Source: CAYJSJ01 sp964373065 (GTDB taxonomy: Bacteria > Patescibacteriota > Gracilibacteria > Peribacterales > Peribacteraceae). From it: 64,000 nucleotides of DNA. Position numbers and translations under genes: made by a program. The stretch is taken from NCBI GenBank assembly GCA_964373065.1, contig CAYJSJ010000003.1, positions 1 to 64,000 of the forward strand. The letters run 5' to 3'. Shown piece after piece: positions 46,396 to 54,660 of this stretch; positions within the stretch are counted from its first letter, which is position 1; each line of letters opens with the position of its first letter. The notes below the pieces were generated by a model that did no database searches, was not told the DNA's origin, and worked only from the letters and a program-made list of their open reading frames with translations.

Positions 46396-47265
46396 ATGCG
46401 TCGATTCGTATTCAATGTATCGATTGCCCTTGTATTGCTTTGCAGTACAACTGGCGTTTCCGCCCATGTCCTCGAAAACCTCGGTAACGCTCCTATCCGC
46501 ATGAACGTTTCCAAAACCACACCTGTTATACCGGATCCTGAAATGCAACGCATGGCACTGGATATGGAACATGCCGAGTGCAAAAAACTCCTGGCGCTCG
46601 ATGAGCGTACGCGCGGCATCTTCCTCGTCTTCAATCTCTTCCTCCCGCGGAAGGGGGCGCTGAAAAGCATCGTCGGTCCCGACTGCATGTTCCTTGGGAA
46701 CGCGGTGAAAATCGCAACGATCAAAGATCCTGCACTCACTATGGGAGGAGCGACGGAATCGCTCTATTTTCTCCCGGATATGCACGCGCTCATCGTGTCG
46801 CATACTGCAGATAATTCCATCGCGTATGGCATGTTCTTTCACGAAAACGTAGACCCACTCGCATACTTTCTTGCGCGCCGTAAAACAGCCGAAAAATCCG
46901 CTGCTCTCGCTCGAACGTTTTCTACGGGTATCGCATCTAAAAATCCTCCCGCATTTACGGATCCTCTGCGTGCAGCAGAAATCGTGGAGCGCCCTTTTGC
47001 CTCACCGCTGGCCGTATTCAGCAAACATTCCCCATCCCCTCGAACCGGCACGGCACCTGCTTCCCAAGTGTCCTCGTCCTCTGTCGTCGCCGCAAACGCT
47101 TCGTCACCCGACAATACAGATACTCCTATCATCGGTCCGGCGAATGCTATGGAAGAAGAAGCTCCCGCACGTCGCCTCTGGATATGGGTGGTTTTTTTCT
47201 CGCTCATCGCCATAGGCGTTTTGATATTTACCCTGCGGCAGCGACGCATACATATGGAGAAATAA
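46396..47265 (+). CDS. Exported protein with C-terminal membrane span
   Basis: 289 residues. Signal peptide ending TGVSA (about 23), globular extracellular domain (about 30-165) with two cysteines, Ser/Pro-rich linker, and a C-terminal membrane span (WIWVVFFSLIAIGVLIFTL, about 260-278) followed by a basic tail. No family recognised. Fourth gene of the secreted-protein cluster, with its own leaderless -10 box. Confidence 0.65.
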   Translation: MRRFVFNVSIALVLLCSTTGVSAHVLENLGNAPIRMNVSKTTPVIPDPEMQRMALDMEHAECKKLLALDERTRGIFLVFNLFLPRKGALKSIVGPDCMFLGNAVKIATIKDPALTMGGATESLYFLPDMHALIVSHTADNSIAYGMFFHENVDPLAYFLARRKTAEKSAALARTFSTGIASKNPPAFTDPLRAAEIVERPFASPLAVFSKHSPSPRTGTAPASQVSSSSVVAANASSPDNTDTPIIGPANAMEEEAPARRLWIWVVFFSLIAIGVLIFTLRQRRIHMEK

Positions 47266-47274
47266 TTTCTGAAA

Positions 47275-48237
47275 TTACCGGGCGAGTTTCACTGTGCCTC
47301 TACGCATGGCAATCAGGTGATCACGCTTGAGTGCTTCTATGATGTCTCGTAACCACACCCGATGCGACGCATGCCAATCTATACAGACACGCTTGCCGAT
47401 CTCCTCTTGCGTGAGCCCTGCGGGGCTATCGCGCAGTTCCTCGATGATCTTTCCGCGCACAATGCGATTGGGAACGAACTTCTGTCCCACCATGCGGCCG
47501 GGCTCTTTTTTTGGGGTTGGGGATGGGGTTGGGGTCTTATAGGCGGCCTTCATGATGCCGGCTTTCGTAAGGGGGCAGATGTCCCAGCGGGGGTGACGTT
47601 TGGTGCAAACGAGCGAACCAAAATCCATGAGCGCTGCATGCCAGTTGCGAGCATCTCCACTTCTCAATGCATTCAAAAGAACCTCCTCTGCAAGTCTTAA
47701 AAGGTATCGATCATCCTTCTTCCACGACCCGTCGGCGTTTTCCGGACCAATAAACACGCGATGAAGGATGCGGCGGATATTGGTATCGAGGCACGGCGTC
47801 GGAAGATTAAACGCAAAGTTCCGGATGGCAGCGGCTGTGTAGTGACCGATGCCGGGAATCGCTTTCAGGTCATCCACAGCCGTCGGGAAGAAGTGCTTGG
47901 TTGTCGGTTGTCGGTTACAGACAATACTTTTTGCTGCATCGCGGAGACGCAGTGCGCGATTGTTATACCCCATACCCCTCCACGCCAAGAGGACATCCCG
48001 ATTGGAAGCTTGTGCAAGATCTGCAATGGACGGGAAGCGCTTAAGGAAATCCTTGTATACAATTTTTATTCGGCTCACTTGTGTCTGCTGGAGCATCACC
48101 TCCGATACGAGCACGCGGTACGCACGCTCCATGTCTGATTCCATTCGTATATCGCGCCACGGAAGTTCGCGTTTGTGACACGCGTACCACTTCCAGATCT
48201 CTGCAACGAACATAGGTACGCGCTCAGACTTCCTCAT
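47275..48237 (-). CDS. mutY: A/G-specific adenine glycosylase, altered iron-sulfur site
   Basis: 320 residues. The HhH-GPD core is clear: SEVMLQQTQV with the catalytic Glu, the AIPGIGHYTAAAI hairpin and LDTNIRRIL with the catalytic Asp. It removes adenine mispaired with 8-oxoguanine. Only two of four cluster cysteines remain: C211 and C221, while the others read W218 and G227. The usual NUDIX-like C-domain is replaced by a winged-helix-like region of about 75 residues. Repeat-derived segments occur at about 106-114 and 234-243. TATACT lies 7 nt before the ATG. Confidence 0.88.
   Translation of the reverse strand: MRKSERVPMFVAEIWKWYACHKRELPWRDIRMESDMERAYRVLVSEVMLQQTQVSRIKIVYKDFLKRFPSIADLAQASNRDVLLAWRGMGYNNRALRLRDAAKSIVCNRQPTTKHFFPTAVDDLKAIPGIGHYTAAAIRNFAFNLPTPCLDTNIRRILHRVFIGPENADGSWKKDDRYLLRLAEEVLLNALRSGDARNWHAALMDFGSLVCTKRHPRWDICPLTKAGIMKAAYKTPTPSPTPKKEPGRMVGQKFVPNRIVRGKIIEELRDSPAGLTQEEIGKRVCIDWHASHRVWLRDIIEALKRDHLIAMRRGTVKLAR
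47511..47536. repeat. GGGTTG-type repeat inside mutY
   Basis: GGGGTTGGGGATGGGGTTGGGG, encoding Pro-Thr-Pro-Ser repeats between the glycosylase and C-terminal domains. Confidence 0.8.
47897..47920. repeat. GTTGTCGGTT repeat inside mutY
   Basis: Two and a half units of GGTTGTC, the AACTGACAAC-type family; encodes CNRQPTT on the minus strand. Confidence 0.7.
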
Positions 48238-48310
48238 GCACTCCAGTATATCGAAGGCGTTCTCCTTGAACAGGGAATGTACTATTTGGCTTCTATAAAA
48301 TAAAAAGACA

Positions 48311-48346
48311 CTACAAGTTCTTTGAAATGAACATTCGCACTTGTAG
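48311..48346. promoter_or_regulatory. Inverted repeat upstream of 48378
   Basis: CTACAAGT (48311-48318) and ACTTGTAG (48339-48346) with nested GTTC/GAAC, between the divergent mutY and 48378 genes. Could be an operator; no regulator is identified. Confidence 0.4.
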
Positions 48347-48377
48347 AGGCTGCAGAGAAGAAATACGATGATTCCCT

Positions 48378-48662
48378 ATGCAAAATGATGATGAAGAATC
48401 GGCATTCGATGACCTAAGCAACAGAGAAATTCTGAGAATCATGCTTGAGGAAATGGCCTGCGTGAGCAGAGAACTTAAGGAGGATTTCAAAGTAGAAATT
48501 ACTGCTTTGGGTAAGGATGTTCAGGATGTAACTAAGCGTTTTACTACGCTCGAAAAGGATTTGAAGAATTTTACTTTCAAAGTAGACCGCAATCAGCTCA
48601 CATTCATGCACATCATCGACACATACGATGGGAGACTTACGGCAGTCGAGGCGAAAGTGTAA
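48378..48662 (+). CDS. Small coiled-coil protein
   Basis: 94 residues, acidic, wholly helical with heptad-like spacing of Leu/Ile/Val (about 20-90). No family recognised; resembles short scaffolding or tape-measure-like coiled coils found in CPR. TACGAT lies 8 nt before the ATG. The next gene starts 57 nt downstream. Confidence 0.6.
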   Translation: MQNDDEESAFDDLSNREILRIMLEEMACVSRELKEDFKVEITALGKDVQDVTKRFTTLEKDLKNFTFKVDRNQLTFMHIIDTYDGRLTAVEAKV

Positions 48663-48719
48663 AGATAATACATGACTTTTTTCGCAACACTATGAGCTTT
48701 TTTCCGTTTGAATGTATAT

Positions 48720-50486
48720 ATGGCAACGCACGGACACACCGCAGTCATCTCCTATATCTGGCGTTACGCTCGGAGGAATCTGCCGTGGCTCAGTGCCATG
48801 TTGCTCCTCGCGATTGCCTCTACAGTCTTTCACCTTTTGCAACCTTGGTTCTATCGCCAAGCGATTGACGTCATTTCCGAGCGTACGCGGGATCCCCTTA
48901 CCTACGGCCAAGCAGTGCGTTATTTCGTCATAGGACTCGCATGTGCCGGTGCGGGCATCACCACACGCGAAGTAGCAGCCTTCATGCTCAGCACCGTGGA
49001 AATGCGCATGATGCAGGCCATGTTTTCGGATGTATTTGGCCATGTGCAACGGCTCTCAACAAAGTTCCACATCAACACGTTCGCCGGTGCAACCGCACGG
49101 AAAATCGGGCGCGGCGTCGATAGTGTCGAGACCATTATGGATAGACTTTGGTTCGATATTATACCCGCATTCCTCTTTGTGACGATTCTCACCGGAATTC
49201 TCACGAAACTTTTCCCGATTATAGGACTGACAATGTTTACGGGAATCGCCCTCTACTGCGTGCTTTCGATCTGGCTCAATCTCATCCTCGGCAAGCTTTT
49301 CCGTGATGCGGATAGCCAGGATACCCGCGTTACTGCCAACATGGTGGATGCGATAGCAGGCAACTCTCTCGTGAGTACATTCGCAAGATTCCAATACGAA
49401 GACGAGCGGCACCACGAACAAGTATCCGTATGGAGGAACAAAGTACTAAAGTCATGGCGGTATGCCACTGTGTTTGCGTGGATTCAATCGATTGCGCTTC
49501 TGGCGATTGAACTGTCGCTGGTTCTCCTGGCTCTCAACCTCTGGTTTAAGGGGACGCTCAGTGGGGGAAGTGTCGTCATGATGACGTTTTATATGGGACT
49601 CATGTGGGGATACATGCGCCAGATCGGCAATAATATTCGCTACTACCTGCATGGCATCAGTAATTGCGAGGAAATGGTGGGACTCGCAACTACGAACGTA
49701 GAAATAAAGGACAGACCGGATGCCAGAGTGCTCCGCGTTGCGGAAGCAATGATCGAATTCCGTAACATTCACTTCCATTACGATACTGCTAAAAGTCCTC
49801 TCTTCACGGATTTTGGTTTGTCGATCGCTCCGCGGGAGAAGGTAGCGCTCGTGGGACATTCGGGATCCGGAAAAAGCACGCTCACCAAGCTGATCCTGCG
49901 TCTCTACGAGCCGACTGGCGGAAGCATACGGATAGACGGACAGGATATCGCCGCAGTAACGCAGGAAAGCCTGAGAAACTCCATGAGTCTCGTTCCCCAA
50001 GATCCCATTCTCTTTCATAGGACGATCGCGGAAAACATTTCGTATGCAAAGCCGGAAGCGACCTATAAGCAGATCGAACGGGCGGCGAAGCTCGCCAAAG
50101 CCCATGAATTCATAGCAAACCTTCCACAGGGGTACGCAACGCTCGTCGGCGAACGGGGCATCAAGCTTTCCGGCGGAGAGCGCCAACGCGTTGCCATCGC
50201 TAGGGCCATACTCGCCGATAAACCGATCCTCATTCTCGATGAAGCAACCAGCAGCTTAGACTCCGTCTCGGAGCGTTATATACAGCAAGCACTGGAGACC
50301 CTGCTGCATAACCGCACGGCAATCATCATCGCCCACAGGCTCTCCACCGTTCGTTCCTGCAACCGCATCGCAGTACTCGAGCAAGGGAGCCTGATTGCAT
50401 GCGCGCCACATGAAGAACTCCTCAGTACATGCCCCTATTATAAGGAGATGGTGGATCTGCAAAGTAAGGGGATGCTTGCAACGTAG
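48720..50486 (+). CDS. ABC exporter, fused membrane and ATPase domains
   Basis: 588 residues, half-transporter type. Six membrane spans in residues about 20-310, then an ATPase domain with Walker A GHSGSGKST (near 379), signature LSGGERQRVAIARA (near 484), Walker B LILDEATSSLD (near 503) and the His switch AHRLST. It works as a dimer exporting lipid, peptide or drug; the substrate is not readable. The ATG at 48720 gives a short cytoplasmic lead before span 1; a TTG-like start 12 nt upstream is less likely. Confidence 0.93.
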   Translation: MATHGHTAVISYIWRYARRNLPWLSAMLLLAIASTVFHLLQPWFYRQAIDVISERTRDPLTYGQAVRYFVIGLACAGAGITTREVAAFMLSTVEMRMMQAMFSDVFGHVQRLSTKFHINTFAGATARKIGRGVDSVETIMDRLWFDIIPAFLFVTILTGILTKLFPIIGLTMFTGIALYCVLSIWLNLILGKLFRDADSQDTRVTANMVDAIAGNSLVSTFARFQYEDERHHEQVSVWRNKVLKSWRYATVFAWIQSIALLAIELSLVLLALNLWFKGTLSGGSVVMMTFYMGLMWGYMRQIGNNIRYYLHGISNCEEMVGLATTNVEIKDRPDARVLRVAEAMIEFRNIHFHYDTAKSPLFTDFGLSIAPREKVALVGHSGSGKSTLTKLILRLYEPTGGSIRIDGQDIAAVTQESLRNSMSLVPQDPILFHRTIAENISYAKPEATYKQIERAAKLAKAHEFIANLPQGYATLVGERGIKLSGGERQRVAIARAILADKPILILDEATSSLDSVSERYIQQALETLLHNRTAIIIAHRLSTVRSCNRIAVLEQGSLIACAPHEELLSTCPYYKEMVDLQSKGMLAT

Positions 50487-50494
50487 GGATTTTC

Positions 50495-50523
50495 TTGACT
50501 CTTTTTGAGAGTCTCCCTAGACT
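50495..50523 (+). promoter_or_regulatory. tuf promoter
   Basis: TTGACT, 17-bp spacer, TAGACT; leader of about 50 nt to the tuf ATG. One of the few conventional two-element promoters here. Confidence 0.65.
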
Positions 50524-50579
50524 TTTGCGGCGCAGTGAGGGTAACCTCTCTTCGTTTTGCACATTTTCCTTTCTTGAAC

Positions 50580-51761
50580 ATGGCTGATAGTAAAAAATTC
50601 AACCGGAATAAGCCTCACGTCAACGTAGGTACCATAGGACACGTCGACCACGGGAAGACGACGCTTACAGCGGCGCTTTCTATGAATTTCTCTCCAGATG
50701 GGGAAAAGAAGGGATTTGCACAGATCGATAACGCCCCCGAAGAACGCGAGCGCGGCATTACGATCTCCACCTCGCACGTCGAGTACGAGAGCACGAAGCG
50801 CCACTATGCGCACGTCGACTGTCCGGGACATGCCGACTACGTGAAAAACATGATCACGGGTGCCGCCCAGATGGACGGTGCTATCCTCGTCGTTTCCGCG
50901 GCCGACGGCCCTATGCCCCAGACACGGGAACACATTCTTCTTGCCCGCCAAGTGAACGTCCCCTATATCGTGGTGTTTCTGAATAAGATAGATATGGTGA
51001 CCGATCAGGAACTTCTGGAATTGGTGGAAGTGGAAATCCGCGAACTTTTAAACAAGTACGAATTCCCAGGCAACAAGACGCCGATCATCAAAGGATCCGC
51101 ACTCAAAGCACTCGAAGGCGATGCCGAACAGATCGGTAAGCTCAAGGAACTCCTCGAAGCCCTCGATACGCACATCCCCGAGCCGAAGCGCGAGCTCGAC
51201 AAACCGTTCCTGATGTCCGTGGAAGACGTGTTCTCCATCAAGGGGCGCGGTACGGTCGCGACGGGACGCATCGACCAAGGCAAAGTGAAAGTGAACGACG
51301 AAGTGGAACTCGTAGGTATCAAGGATACTCGCAAAGTGGTCGTTACGGGCGTTGAAATGTTCCACAAACTTCTGGATGAAGGCTTGGCCGGCGATAACGT
51401 CGGTCTGCTGCTCCGTGGCATTGAGCGCGAGGAAATCCAGCGCGGTCAGGTGCTTGCAAAGGCCGGCTCCATTACGCCGCACACGCACTTCGATTCCGAA
51501 GTGTACATCCTCACCAAAGAAGAAGGAGGCCGCCACACACCGTTCTTCAAAGGGTACAAGCCGCAATTTTACATCCGCACGACAGACGTGACGGGTACGG
51601 TGGAGCTTGCGGCGAATGTCGAAATGGTGATGCCGGGCGACAATGTGAAATTTACGGTGACGCTCGGTGCTCCTATCGCCATGGATGAAGGCACTCGCTT
51701 CGCCATTCGCGAAGGTGGCAGGACCGTCGGTGCAGGTGTCGTGACGAAAATCTTGAAATAA
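50580..51761 (+). CDS. tuf: Elongation factor Tu
   Basis: 393 residues. G1 GHVDHGKTT, switch-I RGITI, G3 DCPGHADY, G4 NKID and the domain II/III sequences are intact. It brings aminoacyl-tRNA to the ribosome. The ATG at 50580 ([20 protein letters not shown]) is chosen; 25 upstream in-frame codons have no EF-Tu similarity. It leads tuf-rpsJ-rpmF(?)-nusB, separate from rpsL-rpsG-fusA. Confidence 0.97.
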   Translation: MADSKKFNRNKPHVNVGTIGHVDHGKTTLTAALSMNFSPDGEKKGFAQIDNAPEERERGITISTSHVEYESTKRHYAHVDCPGHADYVKNMITGAAQMDGAILVVSAADGPMPQTREHILLARQVNVPYIVVFLNKIDMVTDQELLELVEVEIRELLNKYEFPGNKTPIIKGSALKALEGDAEQIGKLKELLEALDTHIPEPKRELDKPFLMSVEDVFSIKGRGTVATGRIDQGKVKVNDEVELVGIKDTRKVVVTGVEMFHKLLDEGLAGDNVGLLLRGIEREEIQRGQVLAKAGSITPHTHFDSEVYILTKEEGGRHTPFFKGYKPQFYIRTTDVTGTVELAANVEMVMPGDNVKFTVTLGAPIAMDEGTRFAIREGGRTVGAGVVTKILK

Positions 51762-51805
51762 TAGAGGCCTGTGGCTTTCTCCCCGTTCTTTCTCCCCCTC
51801 TGTCC

Positions 51806-52255
51806 ATGTCCTCCGCCAGAAAAGCATCGAGTGCCGCTCCGACAAAGAAGACAGCAAAAAAGACAGCGGCAGGCACCGGATCTGCAAAGGACATTGCGGA
51901 GTCTGCCGTACAGGGGGCGTCCAAGAAATCCAAAGGTGAAGCACGGAAAGTCGAATCGATTCGCATTCGCCTGAGTGCTTTCGACCATATTGTCCTCGAT
52001 GAAGCAGCCGGAAAAATCACAGAAACAGCAGAGCGGAGCGGTGCCGTTGTCCACGGCCCCACTCCTCTTCCGACAAAGATTCGCAAGTTCACCGTGCAAA
52101 AGAGCACATTCAAACACAAAGACGCCCGCGATCAGTACGAAATGCGCATCCATAGAAGGCTTATCGATTTGTCTGAGACAACGTTTAAAACCATTGAAAG
52201 CTTGCAGAGCTTAAGCCTGCCAAGCGGCGTCGACATCGAAATTAAGATGGGTTAA
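51806..52255 (+). CDS. rpsJ: 30S ribosomal protein S10 with N-terminal extension
   Basis: 149 residues. The S10 domain is residues about 49-149 (IRIRLSAFDH, GPTPLPTKIRKFTVQKS, MRIHRRLIDL). An extra Lys/Ala/Ser-rich stretch of about 48 residues precedes it; there is no ATG, GTG or TTG at the usual start, so the extension is real. Besides the 30S subunit, S10 partners NusB in antitermination, and nusB lies two genes downstream. The rest of the S10 operon (rplC and on) is not here. Confidence 0.93.
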   Translation: MSSARKASSAAPTKKTAKKTAAGTGSAKDIAESAVQGASKKSKGEARKVESIRIRLSAFDHIVLDEAAGKITETAERSGAVVHGPTPLPTKIRKFTVQKSTFKHKDARDQYEMRIHRRLIDLSETTFKTIESLQSLSLPSGVDIEIKMG

Positions 52256-52309
52256 CTCTGCCCCCGGTCACCCTTACCACCACGAAGCATTCCCTTCCAT
52301 TCCTAGCAA

Positions 52310-52495
52310 ATGTCCAAGAGACCAACCCCAAAAAAGCGGCGCGCGAAAAGCTCCGGAAGGGCGCAATACGGGGAATACCGTCGCAAGCGTATGCGCAAAC
52401 TCTACAATCGGATGAATTCCCCGTTTTCTGTGAAGGCAGAACCGAAGCGTGCAAAGAGTAAGTCTCTGAAAGGAATTACGAGGATCAAGGCCTAG
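52310..52495 (+). CDS. rpmF: Probable ribosomal protein L32
   Basis: 61 residues, very basic. The start (MSKRPTPKKRRAKS then RKRMRKL) resembles the L32 N-terminal pattern (VPKRRTSKSRKRMRR...KL), and the size fits L32. The order small basic protein-nusB-rnc agrees with L32 placement near rnc in other bacteria. The zinc-binding cysteines of some L32 proteins are absent. It could instead be another small RNA-binding protein. Confidence 0.5.
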   Translation: MSKRPTPKKRRAKSSGRAQYGEYRRKRMRKLYNRMNSPFSVKAEPKRAKSKSLKGITRIKA

Positions 52496-52529
52496 AAGAA
52501 ATCTGAAAGCGAAATTTAACACTTCTCCT

Positions 52530-52925
52530 ATGCCCCCGAAACGCCACCAATCCCGGATCGCAGTGATGCAGGTACTCTTTCAGAGGGGGCACCGAACGGT
52601 GGACGCACCTGCTTGTCTCTCTGCTAGTCTCGCAGAGCTCGGCGATGCGGACACGGTCTTCGCATCGTCTCTGCTGGAAGGAACCATAGCGAAAGAAGCT
52701 GATTTGCGGAGCGCCATCGAGAAACATGCCCCCGAGTGGACGTTTGAACGCATGGACCCTATCGCCCGCCCCGTCTTGCTCCTCGGAGCCTATGAGCTCC
52801 TCTACGGTAACGACGCGCCTCCGGCTGTGGTGATGAATGAGTGCATAGAGATCGCCAAAGAATACGGGAGCGAGGAGACGGCGAAATTTGTGAATGGGGT
52901 GCTGAATGCGATTGCACATAGATAG
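52530..52925 (+). CDS. nusB: Transcription antitermination factor NusB
   Basis: 131 residues, all helical. Conserved segments are RIAVMQVLFQ near the N-terminus, RMDPIARPVLLLGAYELLY and the terminal ETAKFVNGVLNAIA. It binds boxA RNA together with S10 during rRNA transcription. It follows rpmF closely and is followed by a GGGTTG-repeat spacer with a scaffold gap and then rnc. Confidence 0.9.
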   Translation: MPPKRHQSRIAVMQVLFQRGHRTVDAPACLSASLAELGDADTVFASSLLEGTIAKEADLRSAIEKHAPEWTFERMDPIARPVLLLGAYELLYGNDAPPAVVMNECIEIAKEYGSEETAKFVNGVLNAIAHR

Positions 52926-53196
52926 GGTTGGGGTTGGGGATAGGGTTGGGGATAGGGTTGGGGTTGGGAATGGAATTTGGCAAGGAATGGAATTTGGNNN
53001 NNNNNNNNNNNNNNNNNNNNNNNNNNNNNNNNNNNNNNNNNNNNNNNNNNNNNNNNNNNNNNNNNNNNNNNNNNNNNNNNNNNNNNNNNNNNNNNNNGGG
53101 TTGGGGATAGGGTTGGGGTTGGGAATGGAATTTGGCAAGGAATGGAATTTGGCAATATAAAAAAACCCTATCCCTAACCCTAGCCCTAGCCCTATC
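52924..53196. repeat. GGGTTG/GGGATA repeats around a scaffold gap
   Basis: 52924-52971 and 53098-53128 are GGGTTGGGGATAGGGTTGGG-type, 53160-53197 is the complementary CCCTAACCCTAGCCC orientation. The bases before the gap (ending AATGGAATTTGG) recur after it, so contig ends probably overlap. Opposed orientations could pair as a long hairpin upstream of rnc. Confidence 0.8.
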
Positions 53197-53198
53197 AT
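53193..53198 (+). promoter_or_regulatory. -10 element of rnc at the end of the repeat
   Basis: TATCAT, 6 nt before the ATG at 53205, formed by the last unit of the CCCTAACCC-type repeat. Confidence 0.45.
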
Positions 53199-53204
53199 AG
53201 GGAC

Positions 53205-53894
53205 ATGACGCAACCGACCTACGCCGGCCTAGAGAAGATCATCGGCGTTCGCTTTCGCAACAAAGCATTGCTTGCTCAGGCACTCACCCACAGGAGTGCC
53301 GTCCGACAATCGCGCTCGCTTGGGCACAACGAACGGCTGGAGTTTCTCGGTGATGCGGTGCTCGAACTCGTGGCGACGGAGTACCTGTTTCGCATGGGAG
53401 AGAAAACGGAAGGGGAAATGACGAATATGCGTTCTGCGCTTGTCAACGGCCAAAATCTTGCATCTGTTGCAGGTGATATTCGCCTGGGTGATTACATGTA
53501 CTTAAGCCGGGGCGAAGAACGAAGCGGGGGTCGGAGAAAAGATTCCACGATGGCAAACGCCTTGGAAGCATTGATCGGAGCACTCTATTTAGACCAAGGT
53601 TTTGAGAAGGTGCAGATGTTCTGCAATGAATTTATTCTGAAAAGACTCCAGGAGATCCTCGCAGAAGGGAAGGACAGAGACGAGAAAAGCCTCTTCCAGG
53701 AGAAAGTCCAGGAAACCACCGGCATCACGCCGCACTACGAGGTGCTTGGGCATGTGGGCCCCGACCACGATAAAACGTTCACCTGCGGAGCGTTTATAGG
53801 AGAAGAGAAGATCGCGGAGGGGGAAGGAAACAGTAAGCAGAGAGCGGAAACAGCCGCAGCGCTTGCAGCACTAAAAGCGCGGGGGTGGAAATGA
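53205..53894 (+). CDS. rnc: Ribonuclease III
   Basis: 229 residues, normal length. The endonuclease domain has NERLEFLGDAVLEL (signature, about 41-54) and ALEALIGALYLDQGF; the C-terminal double-stranded RNA-binding domain ends RAETAAALAALKARG. It cuts double-stranded RNA in rRNA processing. It starts 6 nt after a -10-like TATCAT that is part of the G-rich repeat. Confidence 0.96.
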   Translation: MTQPTYAGLEKIIGVRFRNKALLAQALTHRSAVRQSRSLGHNERLEFLGDAVLELVATEYLFRMGEKTEGEMTNMRSALVNGQNLASVAGDIRLGDYMYLSRGEERSGGRRKDSTMANALEALIGALYLDQGFEKVQMFCNEFILKRLQEILAEGKDRDEKSLFQEKVQETTGITPHYEVLGHVGPDHDKTFTCGAFIGEEKIAEGEGNSKQRAETAAALAALKARGWK

Positions 53895-53911
53895 TGCGAC
53901 TGCACTTTTTC

Positions 53912-54601
53912 TCATCGTCTATTCCCATAGATCGCGAGCATGAACCTAAGCACGTAGAGAAACATGTTGAAGATATCGAGGTAAAGACTGAGTGCTAGTA
54001 AGAAGGGGCTTGCTCCCGTACGTGAAAGTTGCGCAATGCGCTGTATGTCATACGCAGTGAATACCGCAAAAAAGAGCACGCCTCCTCCCGATATGAGAAG
54101 CTCCATTTGCGTGGAAGCAAATGCAGGGACGAAGATCTGGAGAATACCGAGCGCGATAAGACCGAGAAGCCCGAAGAACAGCGCCCTGCCAAGGAAACCG
54201 AGGTTCCAGTGCGTGACCTTCGCAAAGACGGCCGAGGCACCTGCCATACACACCGTTGCGAGAAATGCATTCATGAGAATCACTCCTCCATTGGCATATC
54301 CTGCGAGAATAGAGAGCACATACGGCGTTATAGTGATGCCAGAAAGCACCGGAAACAGACCGAACAGAAGATAATTCAACGGAGTTTTATCCACCCAGAG
54401 CCTAGAGGTAAAAATAAGAATGAGCTCAGCAATAAGAAACACCACCTGAATGCCGCTCCCAAGAAGAGCCGTTGAATATTGTATTCCAACAAATATTCCT
54501 GTACTTGTCAAACCAAGCGCGACAGCGAAGAGCATATACACCTCCGCTTCTACGCTCTTTCCAAGCGTTAACGGCCTGCTCGTGACACCACTGTAGGACA
54601 T
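53912..54601 (-). CDS. BI-1/YccA-family membrane protein
   Basis: 229 residues with about seven membrane spans and the C-terminal family signature FTAYDIQRIA near residue 186, followed by SLYLDIFNMFLYVLRFM. Bax-inhibitor-1-like proteins are small calcium-leak or membrane-stress proteins. It converges on rnc. Its ATG is about 60 nt from the start of the divergent VirB2-like pair. Confidence 0.9.
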   Translation of the reverse strand: MSYSGVTSRPLTLGKSVEAEVYMLFAVALGLTSTGIFVGIQYSTALLGSGIQVVFLIAELILIFTSRLWVDKTPLNYLLFGLFPVLSGITITPYVLSILAGYANGGVILMNAFLATVCMAGASAVFAKVTHWNLGFLGRALFFGLLGLIALGILQIFVPAFASTQMELLISGGGVLFFAVFTAYDIQRIAQLSRTGASPFLLALSLYLDIFNMFLYVLRFMLAIYGNRR

Positions 54602-54645
54602 CGAGTTGATGATACCTCAAAATGGCAACCGATACAAAAATCTGC

Positions 54646-54651
54646 TATAAT
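54646..54651 (+). promoter_or_regulatory. Extended -10 (TGCTATAAT) of the VirB2-like pair
   Basis: TGCTATAAT, then 9 nt to ATG 54661. An ATG at 54655 lies too close to the -10 to be on the transcript, which decides the start of the gene. Confidence 0.65.
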
Positions 54652-54660
54652 AAAATGATT

